Source: Aphelocoma coerulescens
Taxonomy: Eukaryota; Chordata; Aves; Passeriformes; Corvidae
Assembly: GCF_041296385.1 (NCBI RefSeq)
Contig: NC_091023.1
Span: 24,181,924-24,245,923, forward strand
Length of the DNA stretch: 64,000 nucleotides
Direction of reading: 5' to 3'
Positions 28,503 through 40,500 of this stretch are shown here, piece by piece; the first letter of the stretch is position 1, and the number at the start of each line of letters is the position of its first letter. A program made the translations under genes and the position numbers. The notes beneath the pieces are model-generated. The model was not told where the DNA came from, ran no database searches, and saw only the letters and a program-made list of their open reading frames with translations.

Positions 28503-31500
28503 TGACAGGCACTGACAGCTGTGCTTCATACAACTTCTTTGTCTTTTCCTTGAGCCTTATGGTTTCCTAGTTGTAAAATTCTGTCATTATCTCATTTTTG
28601 TTCAGGTTGTTGGGGCAGTTTGGGGGGTTTCTCTGAAAGCATTGACTTTGCTGCACACAGAGTTCCCCAGGAGTGCTGGTGTGACACTTGCAGGTTATTT
28701 CTGATTCCTGTGAAAGTGTTTGGAAACACTTCCCTGTGGTGGCATTTCAATTGGTTGATATTGTGATGGTTTTCAGAATGGTTCCTTTTTATGGGAAAAT
28801 GAGAGGAAAAGGCTCAAAGAGCAGAGCTACAGGAATTCTCTTCCCACATTCATGCTGGGTGGTCTCTGTAGGGTGGATGGTGCATCAATCCTGATATTTC
28901 TGAATGTTAAAGACAATAATCTGAAGTGTGGAGTTATTTTTGGGCATTATTTAGAGGTATGGGCATGCAACACTCAGCTGTTGGATGCCTCAAAAAGAAC
29001 AGATACCAACAAAGAGCAGAGCACAATATAAAATATTCATGACCAAGTCCTGTGTCCTATCCTGAATCTTTAATGTCCATTTACTTTTCCTAACATCTTT
29101 ATTTTTCCACTAGAATTTTCTAAATCTCTCAAGAATATCCTACATATTCCATGCATCCTGAAGAGATATTTCAGGTTAGCCAAGGACTGACTCTCCCTGT
29201 ACTTGGGAATTCCAACAAATGTCACTGCCTGTGGAGGAATATCCTGCCCATGGCACGTGGCACAGCAATTTGGCTTGTCCTTGGAGCACGGTGCCAGGGA
29301 GGGAGGTTCTCTGCAGTGATGAGATTTTGCAGTAGGGCTTGAATGATTCCAAGCAGAATTTCCTGAATTGTGATAAGTCACTGTGGGAATGGGAAAGACT
29401 TCATTTGTGCTGCTGCTTCTGGTGGCACTGCCATCCCTGCTGGTGCTGGTGACACCTGGCACCATTCCTGAGGAGGGACTCTTGTAACAGTTACTCTAAA
29501 AAAAACCCACCAACCAACCAAAAAAAAAAAGCTGAAGAAAAGTTTGGGAGTTTTTATCCAAAAGGAACCATCTTATCTGAAGTTACTGACTCTCCCCAGA
29601 CGTTACAGTGGCATTAATATACAGCTTATGGGGCTTTTATGCATTTTTTTTTTCTTGTTTTCCTTTGCTTTTCCAGAGACAGTAGCTGGCTTACACATTA
29701 AAGAATTATAGTAATGTAATGATCATTTTTCAGGCTCTACTTGTTTAAAACTAGGTCAGTCACAAAAGTAACTGTCCTGAACTGAGTTTTCTAGAAAGAT
29801 ACATAAATTTTTGGTTTTATACTTGGTCTCTAAGTTATTTTATGTGTATAAATATATATATAAAATGTCCATTATCTGAATAACCCTTGAACCAAAGTTT
29901 GTCATTGAACTTTGGAGGCTTTGGCTTTGCAAATCATAGTTAATTAATGGCTTGGGGTTTTCTTTTTTTCTGGGATTGTTTGGTTTGATTTTATCAGGAG
30001 TATGACCAGAGAGAGGGAAGAAATGCAGTGAGAAAATTGTAATCAAACTGTGCTTTTAATAGGACTTAAATTTTAATTCTTGTGCTTCTTTGGGGAGTGA
30101 AGGAGCTGTGCTCCAAAGAGCACAGGAATTGCCACTCAGAGCTGAAATGTGTTCACTCTGCTGTGTCCTGAGAGTGCCCAGCATGGTCTGACTCAAAGGG
30201 AGATGCTAGAAATTCCCATTAGTGAGATTTCAGGGTTGGATGGGACCAGCTAATCCACTCCACCTGAGAAATCCAGTCCTTGGGGTCCTGCACCACTGGA
30301 GGTACTGGCCCAGCATGCACAGGGAGCACTTAGAAAACTCATGTTTAGTGTTTTGGTGAAAAATGAGCTTTACAAAAATTAGGCATTGGATGCTGGCCAG
30401 TTGTCTGCCTTTTTTAGGGAACACATCCAGGTTTCTCTGGTGCTGTTAAACTGCCATGAAAGGGCAGGACTGATCCATTGTCCTCAAAGCACTGCTGGAA
30501 TAGATTGTAGCTAAATGCATTCTTCTTAATCAGAGAGACATTTCCTGTGGCATCACTTCTGTTATGTTTTCTTGCAGTGACCCAAAAACCTGGCTGCTTT
30601 GGAAAGTGGATAGTATTGGCAAGCAAAGAAATATGGCAAGTAAAAGTCTTTTTTAGATCCAGTTGATGTCAGTGTTTTCTTCAAAGGAAGGGCATGTCAC
30701 AGCCCTGAGGGGTCCTGAGGAGGAGTAAAGGCACTGATTGAGGCAAAGATTTTTTGTTCAGTCCGTGCTTAATTCTCCCCTTCAGTTTTAAACCAACAAA
30801 GAATTGTGGATGGATGCAATTAATACAGAAAATATATATGTGTATTCCTCCTGTTGGCAGTGGGGGGCTGTGACTACAGCCAGGGAGGCTGATGGAAAGA
30901 ATGGCAGTTGTTAAGCTGTGACAAGTGGGAATTTTGCCAAGGCTGACAGTGAGAACAGCACCTGAAAGTGAAGTGCCTCTCGCTGGCTTAGAGACAGCCA
31001 ATAACTACATGAAATTCTTGTTGAAAACCCTTGTTTTAGAGCAGGTAACAAACAGAACTCAGACCCTCTTTTTCCTGCTTTTGGCCCAAGCCCTCAACAG
31101 CCTGCAGGTCGCTGGCATTCCCAGAATTGCTTTTTCCTGTCTGCATGCACAGGTCCTCCTTGGGCTGAGGGCACACCCTGACCCCTCTGCTTGTGCCTGG
31201 AGTGGAGACCAGCTGAAAACACGGTTCTCTCTGTTGGGTTTTTCTGTAGAGTGGTGTATTGCACCTCAAGACTTCCCTCTGCCCTGCCTGGAGTGCCCTC
31301 AGCTTGCTGGCAGCCTCGCCAGGTTGGCCGTGGTGGTGTCACAGGCCTTTGCCAGCCCCTCCGAGCCAACCAGAGTCTGTCCAAGCCTTCAGAGCACAAA
31401 GCCCTGATAAGAAGGATCTCTAACAGGTACGCTTCAGGGATAAGGAGGAGATGTTCCTAAAATTAGTTGCTGTCAGCTCCAAGCAGGAGTGAGTGCCTCG

Positions 31501-31997
31501 TGTGTCACGGAAATGCTGAGTCTGTGCAGAATATACTGTGTGTGTATCTAAGTATGTACCTATAATTACACTATTGAAGTGTAAAATTCAATCCTTGCAA
31601 ACTTCTGGGAGATTCAGGAATGTGGCTTGCTTTGGACTGTAATTAAAATATGGGCATTTTGATTAAAAATAGCTCCTTTCCGACCTACATTCCCGATGTA
31701 GGTCAGTGGAGGCACTTCTCAGACATATTAGCATTTTGGACACTTAATCTTAGCAGCATATTGCATCTCCTAGAATAGGTTAGGAGAGGCAAGGCAGGAG
31801 GAATTGCTGCATCTCGAGTCACCCAGAGAGGTTGCCAAGTTTCTCAGGCACCAGAGAGGCAGAATAATGAGGATTATATTTAATTCGGGCTGGAGAGGCA
31901 ACCGTGGGGTGTTGAGCAGAGGCAGCTCAGATCATCTTGTCTCTGTGGGGGAGGGAGAATTTATAACTCTAGCTCACTCCAAAGCAAGCTGTGTGTG

Positions 31998-32090
31998 CAC
32001 TTGTGTGTATATATATATTTATATATATGTATATACAAATCTGGATGTGTATATAACACCCTGTGTATATATGTATGTATGTATATGCCT
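31998..32090. repeat. (TA)/(TATG) compound microsatellite
   Basis: GTATATATATATTTATATAT, then GTATATAC, then ATATATGTATGTATGTATAT. It is an interrupted TA/TATG array. Confidence 0.8.
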
Positions 32091-35000
32091 ACAGTGTACA
32101 ATATGTGTATCTATAGAAATGTATACATTTATATGAATTTATATTTCTCTATATAAATAGTCATGCAACTATGGGAAATCACATTTCCACAGCGTGTCCT
32201 TTTCTGTAACACCCTCCCCCCCAAAAAAAAGCTGCTTCCATTAATGTCATATTGCACAAATGTCTTCAATTTTCTTTTCTGTTTAGAAAGGAGTGGTGCT
32301 TAGTGGCTGAGTGCAAGCCTGGAAGGTTTTTACTCTTCCAGAGGACTTCCAGTAAATCATGAGTTGCTCCAGAGCTGTTCCACATTTGTGAGATAAAGTG
32401 GTGGCCAAAATGACTCAGGGCTGGTTTTGTAGGCAAAGGAAAGGGTTGTTGACTGTGCACTGGAAGCCTCTGTTATGCTCTCAGAGTTTTGATGGTGAAA
32501 TATCTGCACTGATAATTACTCTGGTTGCTGTTAATTTGCCAGCTATTGGCTTGAACAGGGGAGAAAAAGATGAATTTCCTGCTCTAAAGTAAGTTATCTG
32601 AAGTCTGATTATGTTGCCTCAGTGATGTATGGATTTCCATTTAGGGTCAGGATGTTGGGCTGTAAATCAAGAATCTGAGCTCAGTGAACATCTAGTTAGG
32701 GATGTGTCTTTTATGTTCTAATTTATTTTAAATAATTCCAATTAATTGTCAGAACAAGCTATACCTTAATTCATGATAAGCTCAAAGAATTTCTCATTCA
32801 TATCAGGGTGAATTTTGCACTTGACTTCGGTGGGGTTGAATGAGGTCAGAGCGTTTCATTCAGCACTGGCATAAAAACAATCTTGTAGTTGTGCAACTAT
32901 TAATTAAAATTGTAATTTTGTAATAAAAGCAGCCTAAAAATGATTGCTAGTTATGTATTCTATGACTATAACACCTTCCTATGGTTGTGTTGGGCATTGG
33001 TTTTGATTTTGTGTTGCTAATCCTTACTCTGAGTTTGGCCCCGAGCAGAGCCCCTGGAATAACAGACCACAACACGCTGCATTTGAAAGGAAAAGCTGCA
33101 AAGTGATGATCCCTCAGCATTCCTTAAGCTGGGTGCCCAGAGTGGTGCCTGATTGCTGAATTGCCACATCCATTGTGCAAATATTCCAAGAAGTGGAGAT
33201 CATGGTGGCGTGGATTTGTCACGGGGATTTTGGCTCCCTGTGGCAGAGCCTGTGTCCAGTGCTTCAGAAAAACCTCCCTGCGCCTCCACCCTGACCATCC
33301 CCAGGCTGTCCTGGTCCCTGGAGCAGGGTGGAAATGTCCTGCTGCTCTTCTGCCATAGTTTGGAAGCTGGGATGTGATTAGGAAAGAAAAAAGGGAGAAT
33401 GGATTATTCCTCCCTAAGTCCTTCGCTTCCTTTAGGGGAGAAGACAGGCAAACAAACATAAAATCATCATGGAAATCAAAACAAACACCCAGAACACATG
33501 ACACTGAGTGAAATGTTTCTCCTGAGTTTCTGGATTGTGCTTTGGGTTATTATTTCATCTGGGGGAAATCAGCACTTTATGGGAAAGTGCTTTCCAATCT
33601 CTTTTGCATAAATGCTACAGTGAAACTTCTGTGATGTATAGCTGCCTGTTCAAGAAAATGGGTCATTTCCATACAAATGTCATATTTCTATGCAGAAAAT
33701 ATGCTGAATTCATACCCTATCTTCTAGTTAAAGCAATCCCTTTGCTGGTTTTGTGATTTCAGCATATTTGCCTGAATGGAGACAACCAGAAGAGGAGCAA
33801 AAAAAAAAAAGATTATTTTTTAATTAACTCATGCAGGCCTAATGTCAGACTAAGCACTTGAGTGGCAGTGTCTGTGGGGCACGCACAGGAAAATCATCCT
33901 CCAATGGCTGATTTGTCTTTTGAGCAAGAAGCATCAGACTTTGAGCAGAGTGAATCACAAAGAGCTGCTGCTTTGCTGAGAGTCTGGAGACTTGGGGAAA
34001 GAAGTTTTTCTGCTGTCACTGTTAAAGAAGATGCCTGGATGTCTGTGTGCTCAGGGGAGCAGCCATTCACACAAGGAACCCACAGGCTGAAGCCAGCAGA
34101 GGAGTGATGAGCTCTGCAAATCTCCTCGTACTCTGCAGCAATCTCTTCCTCGCAGGATGAATTTCATCTAAAATGAACCTGGGCTCAGTGAACCTGAATG
34201 AACCTGAACTGCTGCTCTGAAGAAACAACAAACCCACCCTGCCTCTGGAAAGTTGAATTTGGCCGTGCCACTTTATATTTGGGAAAGGAACAGTGGATTT
34301 TAGGATCGGAGTTACAAACCAAGTGGATGCTAGACATGGACAACCAAAGAAATGCCCTGATCCAAAGCCTGTAGGTGCTTGCTGTAAATCCTTGGAGCTC
34401 CACTGCTCCCAGCACAGCAGTGCTGCTGCCCCTGTGCTGCTGAGGGGACTCGAGATGTTTGGTACCTGCTGCTGGAGCTTTCTAAACAGCCATTAGAATT
34501 TCTTTAAATAATTAAGATGAATCTGCCCAACTTCTCAGCTCGTGTGAGCTGGCTTCACCCAGCAAAGTTCTTGGGCTGCTTCACTCTCTGGGAGGCATTT
34601 TTCTCCCTTTCCCCCGTGGGAATGCAAAGAAGTCACTGCTGTGGTATGGCCTTTGGTGGCACCAGTGTCCCCAGGCCCCTGGACAGGCTGTAAATTCACA
34701 AGAGGTTTTCAGGCTCCTGTTCAACCTCTGCACGAGCTTCTACACCCACCAAAAACACCTACACTGAAAGCTGCTCCTGTACTTGTGTGCTGGAAAAAAT
34801 CCCTAAGGAAATCTCCCTTTACCAAATCCTGCTTAAACCAAATAAAGATATTTCACCGTAATAATAAGGATAAAGCTCTATATAACACATTTTATTAATA
34901 GATAAGCAGATATTGACCACCAAGGCTTTGTCTGGAGTATAAGACACAACTCCCAATTTTTCCTCTGACAAAATATTTTCCTCCTCTTCCCTCTGTAAAT

Positions 35001-35865
35001 CATTTTGGTGCAGACTCATCCAACTTTACTGAGATACAATTTGTTCCCAAAGCAGAAAATAGGAAAGGAAAGTGATCTTAAGAGGTTTGTGTCTCAAGGA
35101 GAGCAAAACATTCCCAGAGAGAGGCCTCTCCCACCCACTAATCCTACCTGGAACTGTGGGGCATTGTGTTATATCTAAACATCTTTAAATTAATTAGAGT
35201 TTAACTGGAATTAAACTTCTGTTCCCATTTTCCTGTCTCCATGGGGAAGACAGTGAAAATTTCTTATCTCATAAAAATATTATGAGTAGAATGTGTGTTA
35301 TGAAATATCCAGATCCTCTATTTAATGGAACTTTGCATATATACCAAAAAAGGGGAAAAGTTTGTTACTGGTATTTCTTTTCATAGGAAGGGATTTTAGG
35401 AATTAAGTAAAAACTAAACAAACAAGAGATTACATTATTAATATCCAAATAACAACTAACATATCAAAATACTGCACTATGGTAATAAATCACTGACAAA
35501 TCTGGATAGAGATGTGTCAGGATTAAGTTCTGAACACTTAAGGCCGTGATTAAGTTGCTGAAGATTTTTCATCTTCAAAAAATTCTCCATGAGAATCTCC
35601 ACAGAAAATGACTGCTTTTAATTGGAAAACAAAATCCTCAGGCTGACTTTTATGATGATTATTTGGTAGCTGAAAAAAATGTGACTCCTTGAATGTTACT
35701 TCAAACAAAAACCTTTTCAAAATTGTTTTCATCTTAAGAAAAGCCCCACATTTTTCATCTGAAGAAGATTCCCTTTTGAAGCTTAGAGAAGCTTTCTGAA
35801 AATAATACTCATTTAGAAGAAAATATGATTTTAACAAACCTTTCTACTCATAGAAAGAGCAATTC

Positions 35866-35892
35866 TTTTTTTTTTTTTTTTTTTTTTTTTTT
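35866..35892. repeat. T27 homopolymer
   Basis: Twenty-seven T after AGCAATTC. No target-site duplication or retrogene body is recognisable on either side. Confidence 0.9.
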
Positions 35893-36084
35893 CTCTTTTA
35901 TTACCAAACTTTTATGTGCTTTGGTTTGTGTCAGTTTTGTCTGTAGGGAAAAAGTGGTACTGTGGAAAAAAACCAAAACACTCAGGCACATGAAGGTTAT
36001 AATTTTTTTAATCTAAAAGAATATCTTAGTTCTTAATAACATCTTAAACTTCAGTAATTGACTGTTTTAAGGGACAAATAAAAG

Positions 36085-36205
36085 ATGTATCCCTGGAAGT
36101 GTCCAAGGGATAGTGGAAGGTGTCCCTGCCCATGGCAGGGGGTGGAACTGGATGAGCTTTAAGGTCCCTCCAACCCAAACCAGTGTGGGATTCTCTGATA
36201 TTAAG
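36085..36205 (+). mobile_element. CR1 3' fragment, sense
   Basis: CCCTGGAAGTGTCCAAGGGA, TAGTGGAAGGTGTCCCTGCC, CATGGCAGGGGGTGGAACTG, GATGAGCTTTAAGGTCCCTC, then GTGGGATTCTCTGATA. The inner piece 'ccaggttggatggggctt' is deleted. Confidence 0.88.
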
Positions 36206-37474
36206 TATAAACAAAGGAATGAAGTATTGAATGGAAGAATATTAAAGTAGCAGTGGCAAAGGGTTTAAAATTTAAAAAACCTGGGTTTCCACTGCCAGAA
36301 ATGTGGGTGTAATCAACAGGGGCTTGGGAATGCCTAATCCTTTGGAATTAATATCCAATAATTTTCTCACTTCTGGTATTACATTAATCCAAATGCAAAT
36401 GATGACTGAGTTCATGATCTTTGTTGCTGCCACCAAGTAATATTTTTAGCAGATGAATAACTGAGAATAGGAGAACCCAGAGAAAAATTGCAATTACTTT
36501 TTATTTTCAGTGACAGGCAACACTACACCCAAAAGTTGTGCTATGTATAATCAAATTAATGAAGTAACTGTAAAATTGAATGATTAATTATGGAGAGAAT
36601 GGGGAAAGAGGCCAAATGTGTGTCTTTAGTTGGCACTGTAGCATTCAGCTGTGTATGGGCAGGTCCTTGACTGGTTAACACCAGAAACAAGATGTTTTTT
36701 CTGAAGTTTGACCCTTTTACCCATCCTATTTTTTTTTCCACAAGAAAATGTCACTGCAATATGAGGAGAATAGTCTCAATGGCCTAATTTATATTTATTT
36801 TAGCTTTGGTGCCACAACTCTTGTCCTGAATAACCCAATGGTCCTTGAAGGAGGGCAAACAAACAGGTTTTCATCTGTTTATTTATGCGTGAACCAAAAA
36901 ATGTGCAGAGAGGCTGAAACTGTGTGTGTGCCTGGGCTGGCAGCACGATATTCACGGATAAAGGAATTTTTGCTGGCAATGTCACAGGCTCAGAATGCTC
37001 AAATTAGCCCCTGGGAAGACAAAGGCTGTGCTGTACACACCTGCAGCTGTGGGTAAACGAGAGAACAACGGGCATTGTTAAGGTGTTAAAGCACTGAATT
37101 TCTGTCTTACCGTCGTTATTGGCTGACTTTCAGTGCCTGTAATTAATGTGCCTGGAGTGGGTGGATCTCTTTACATTCGCCTGTTTCTTTTCACAGCTTA
37201 ATCAGAGCACGAGAAAAACTTAAAGATTCTCTGTGTTTCCCAAGTTGCCCGGTGCTGTGGTGAGCTGGCTGGAGAGAGCCCAAACAGGGAGATGAACTTC
37301 TGGAGATTAATTGATGTTTGATCCTGAAACTTTCCAGTTGCTTGTGCTTTGGGCTGGTTTCCAATTCTTAACTTTGCAGCACCTTGTAATGAGGAAAGAA
37401 AACCCCAATATTCAGGAAGTCCCAAACTGTGGAGCCATGCAGCTGATACCCAGTACATTTCCTAGGAAATCTGT
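36206..37474. other. gene-free downstream sequence
   Basis: Unique AT-rich DNA. No exon or repeat recognised. Confidence 0.5.
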
Positions 37475-37535
37475 GCCAGGGCCTCACCATCCTTTGAATA
37501 AAGAATTTCTTCCTAATATCAGAAACTGCAAGATC
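37475..37535 (-). mobile_element. CR1 internal 3' fragment, antisense
   Basis: GTGCCAGGGCCTCACCATCC then AAAGAATTTCTTCCTAATAT is the reverse complement of CR1 sequence just inside the 3' tail. The terminal tail itself is missing. Confidence 0.7.
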
Positions 37536-40500
37536 AGCCCTTGAGTTTCTATAGGTTCAGGTGAGTGTAATTGAAAGCAGAATTTACCTCCAGTGGTTTG
37601 CTGAAATTAAAAAGCAGCATTTTAGTTCTGGTTTAAGAGTGAACATTGATCACACTCAGCAGTTCAAGAAGGGAAATAACAAAAGCTGTTTCTACAGTGG
37701 TTTCAGAAACCTGCAGTGGCTCGTACCCCACAGAATTCCAACCACAAGTGCACCCTAACAGAAAAAAATCAGGCTGTTCTTTAGTGCTCCTGTTTGGCTT
37801 TAAGCAGAGAAGGATGATGCTGAGACCAGTCTTGGAATGTGGTGAAAAATTGCCGAGATGGGGACACTGTGTTTGTATTTAGCAGTGCATGAGATACATC
37901 CACATTCCATTGGATCAGCTGGCTTTGGATTGCCTGGAGTTGCCTTAATGGAATGAAGACCAGGTATTCTTTTATCCAGACAGAGCTCTTAGAATTTATT
38001 GTAACAGAAGTATCAAAACACATTTCTTGTGGTGTTTTACCTCAGCAACAAGAAGGGAGGAGTCTGCAAAGAACCTGTGGGCCCTGTCCTTGATCAGCTC
38101 CTTCCCTTCATTGCCAGCAGGCTCAGCATCCTCAGCAGAAGCAACCTCAGCCACTGTCATGTTTAGTATGGCTCTACGTACTTCACATTTTTGTTATTTA
38201 CTGTAACTCTGCCCATAAAGGACTAACAGCATTATTGGGAGCTGTCCTTTGCATGCCTGATGTCAGATGCAGCTGCAGATCACATTTACAACTCCAAACA
38301 CATGCAATGGAGAGTCATAAATTATACAGGAAACAACACGGAGTAATGAGAGACGTGTCAGCTCGAGTTTCTCACTGCGGAGGCAGCAGTGTGGCAGGCA
38401 AGATTTATTTACTATTCCAGCCACTGGCTTTTTTGCTGTCAATAGCTCGTCACTTTTAGTCTGCAAATAGGAATAAAGATGTTTTGCAAGAAGGAAAACA
38501 AAAGACAGCAGAGCAGCTTGGCCTCTGGGGTGACTTACTGGAATTTTGGAGCTCCAGGTCTCAGTCTGCACCAGCCAGTTGGGGAAACTCTGTAGTTTTT
38601 GCACGTCTCCCTCTCCTTATCTATTAACACAAAAAAGCACCAATTAGTGTATGGAAAGCATAATGTGAAAGCTGGGAATTAGTCCCATTTTCCCTAAAGG
38701 GGACACACTGGTCCCCAAGAGCCAGATGCAGAAATCCCATGGTCCTGAGTGCTGCCAAAGGGCTGGAGAAAAGCAGTGGGGAGCAGGGATGGAGACACAC
38801 AAGCAGGGACTGGTGACACCGAGGCCATGGTGGCTCTGCAGAAATGCTGGGAAACATCCTCCAGTAAAGGTGGTGAGAAAGAGGATGGGGGTTTCTGTTC
38901 AAACCAGCTGGAGTGGGAAATTAAACAGGGAACAATGCTTTGGATCCAATTTTTTTGCCTCTCTTTAGGGGTTTGCATTGCATTGATGTGCAATGATCAG
39001 ACATAAAAAATCCCTGGTTTCCAGCCTAAAATTAAATCCAGGTGAAAACTGTTCCCTCCTAGCTCGGGTGCAGGTTATATTTGGGCCAATATTTCTGCAT
39101 CAGCTTTTCCACCCTTTCCCATCCTATGGGATTTATCTCTGATGCAGCTGTGTGTTTTTAGTAGTTAAAGAGAAGGGCTGGGCCAGCACAGGCACCTGCA
39201 GAGCCAAGGCATGGGGACAAGGCTGGACACAGGGATCTGCTCCATGGCCTGGGGACAAGGCTGCACACAGAGATGTGCCCCATGGCCTGGGGGTGCTGCC
39301 ACAGAGGATCTGCTTTGCTCCAGCGTGCTGGAAGCCGCCGCTCATCTCGGAGCGAGCAGATTCCATCCCTCCCAGTCAGGGCAGATCCGTGTCTGCAGGG
39401 AACACTGATCAAGCTGCATGCAACATGCATGTTTGGAGCCTAAAGTTAGTCCTCAGTTACTGGGAATGTCAGCTTGCATCATCAGTAAACTCGGAATGGA
39501 ATTAGGCCAGAAGGGATTATGGATAATGTGCTTTATTTTGAATATTTTGTTCAGGCAAATCTGAACTGAAAAATCACAAGAATAGCCTTTAACAAGAGGA
39601 ACACAAAAATAATGCATTGCCTCTTTTTTGTTTATTTGGGAAAAAATAACCACCTATGGTTGGGAAAGAATTCTTCTGATTGCTTTTCCAGGGCATGGTT
39701 CCTCCCCTGACTTTGTGTGGGCACATCCCTGTGGACACATGGAGCCCAGCAAAGCGAGCTGGCTGCTGCATAGAAATTCATGGAAACAGAAAGATCCTTT
39801 CAATGAAAGAAGTTTCTTTCCAGCCACTAAAGCAGTTTGCAACACTCAGTAGAAGCACTGAAATGATTTCCTGGTGGACTCCCTCACCATTTTATCATGT
39901 TGTGCCAGATTGTGCATGTTGCTGATGAAAAGCAAAAAAGCTCCCAGAAGTTATGTAGGCAAAATATCCTCCAAATTCCTCGCTGTCTTTTAAAGGCTAA
40001 AAGTCCAAAAAGTCAGGTTTCAGCTGGGTTTGTCTCTTTTGTAAGAGTACTTAGTGTTATTCAATAGAATTTCCCATCTGCTGGGTTGGAAAATCTCAGA
40101 AGAGGAGATGGATTTGTGTGTGATCAGAAATTCCAATGAGGGTAACCACAGCCAGAGGAAGGGCTGATGCTGCATCGATCATGAAGGTTATATCTTAGCA
40201 GCTAGAACAGAAAACATACTGTGATTCAAGGCATGTACTCAACAGAAAAATGTATAGACGAATACAAAACAGGGAAGAAAAAATAAAATTTTAGTTCATG
40301 CAAAATCCCCACATTTGTTAATATTTTGAGTCTAAACAAAAAATTGAGACAACTTGATTGATTTGACCTTGACTTGGAAATCCAGAATATTAAAGCTTCC
40401 AAGGAAATTATATCAAATGTAAAATCTATGGAGTCCTTTGGAGCATTTGGATGCTCTAACTGTGTACAAGTTGTTGGATGTCGCGAGTTTGTGCATTATT

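Larger units (their letters stand above)
28503..36080. other. gene-free downstream sequence
   Basis: No exon recognised in 7.5 kb. It contains A runs (29520-29530, 33800-33811), TA/TATG repeats (31998-32090), a run of 27 T (35866-35892) and a 9-bp-arm hairpin (31682-31704). Frames near 30925-31460 overlap on both strands and look like chance. Confidence 0.5.

Noticed and set aside
30229..30320. GGGTTGGATGGGACC as an antisense CR1 tail
   Set aside because: Resemblance stops after about 15 bases; the following sequence does not follow CR1 order.
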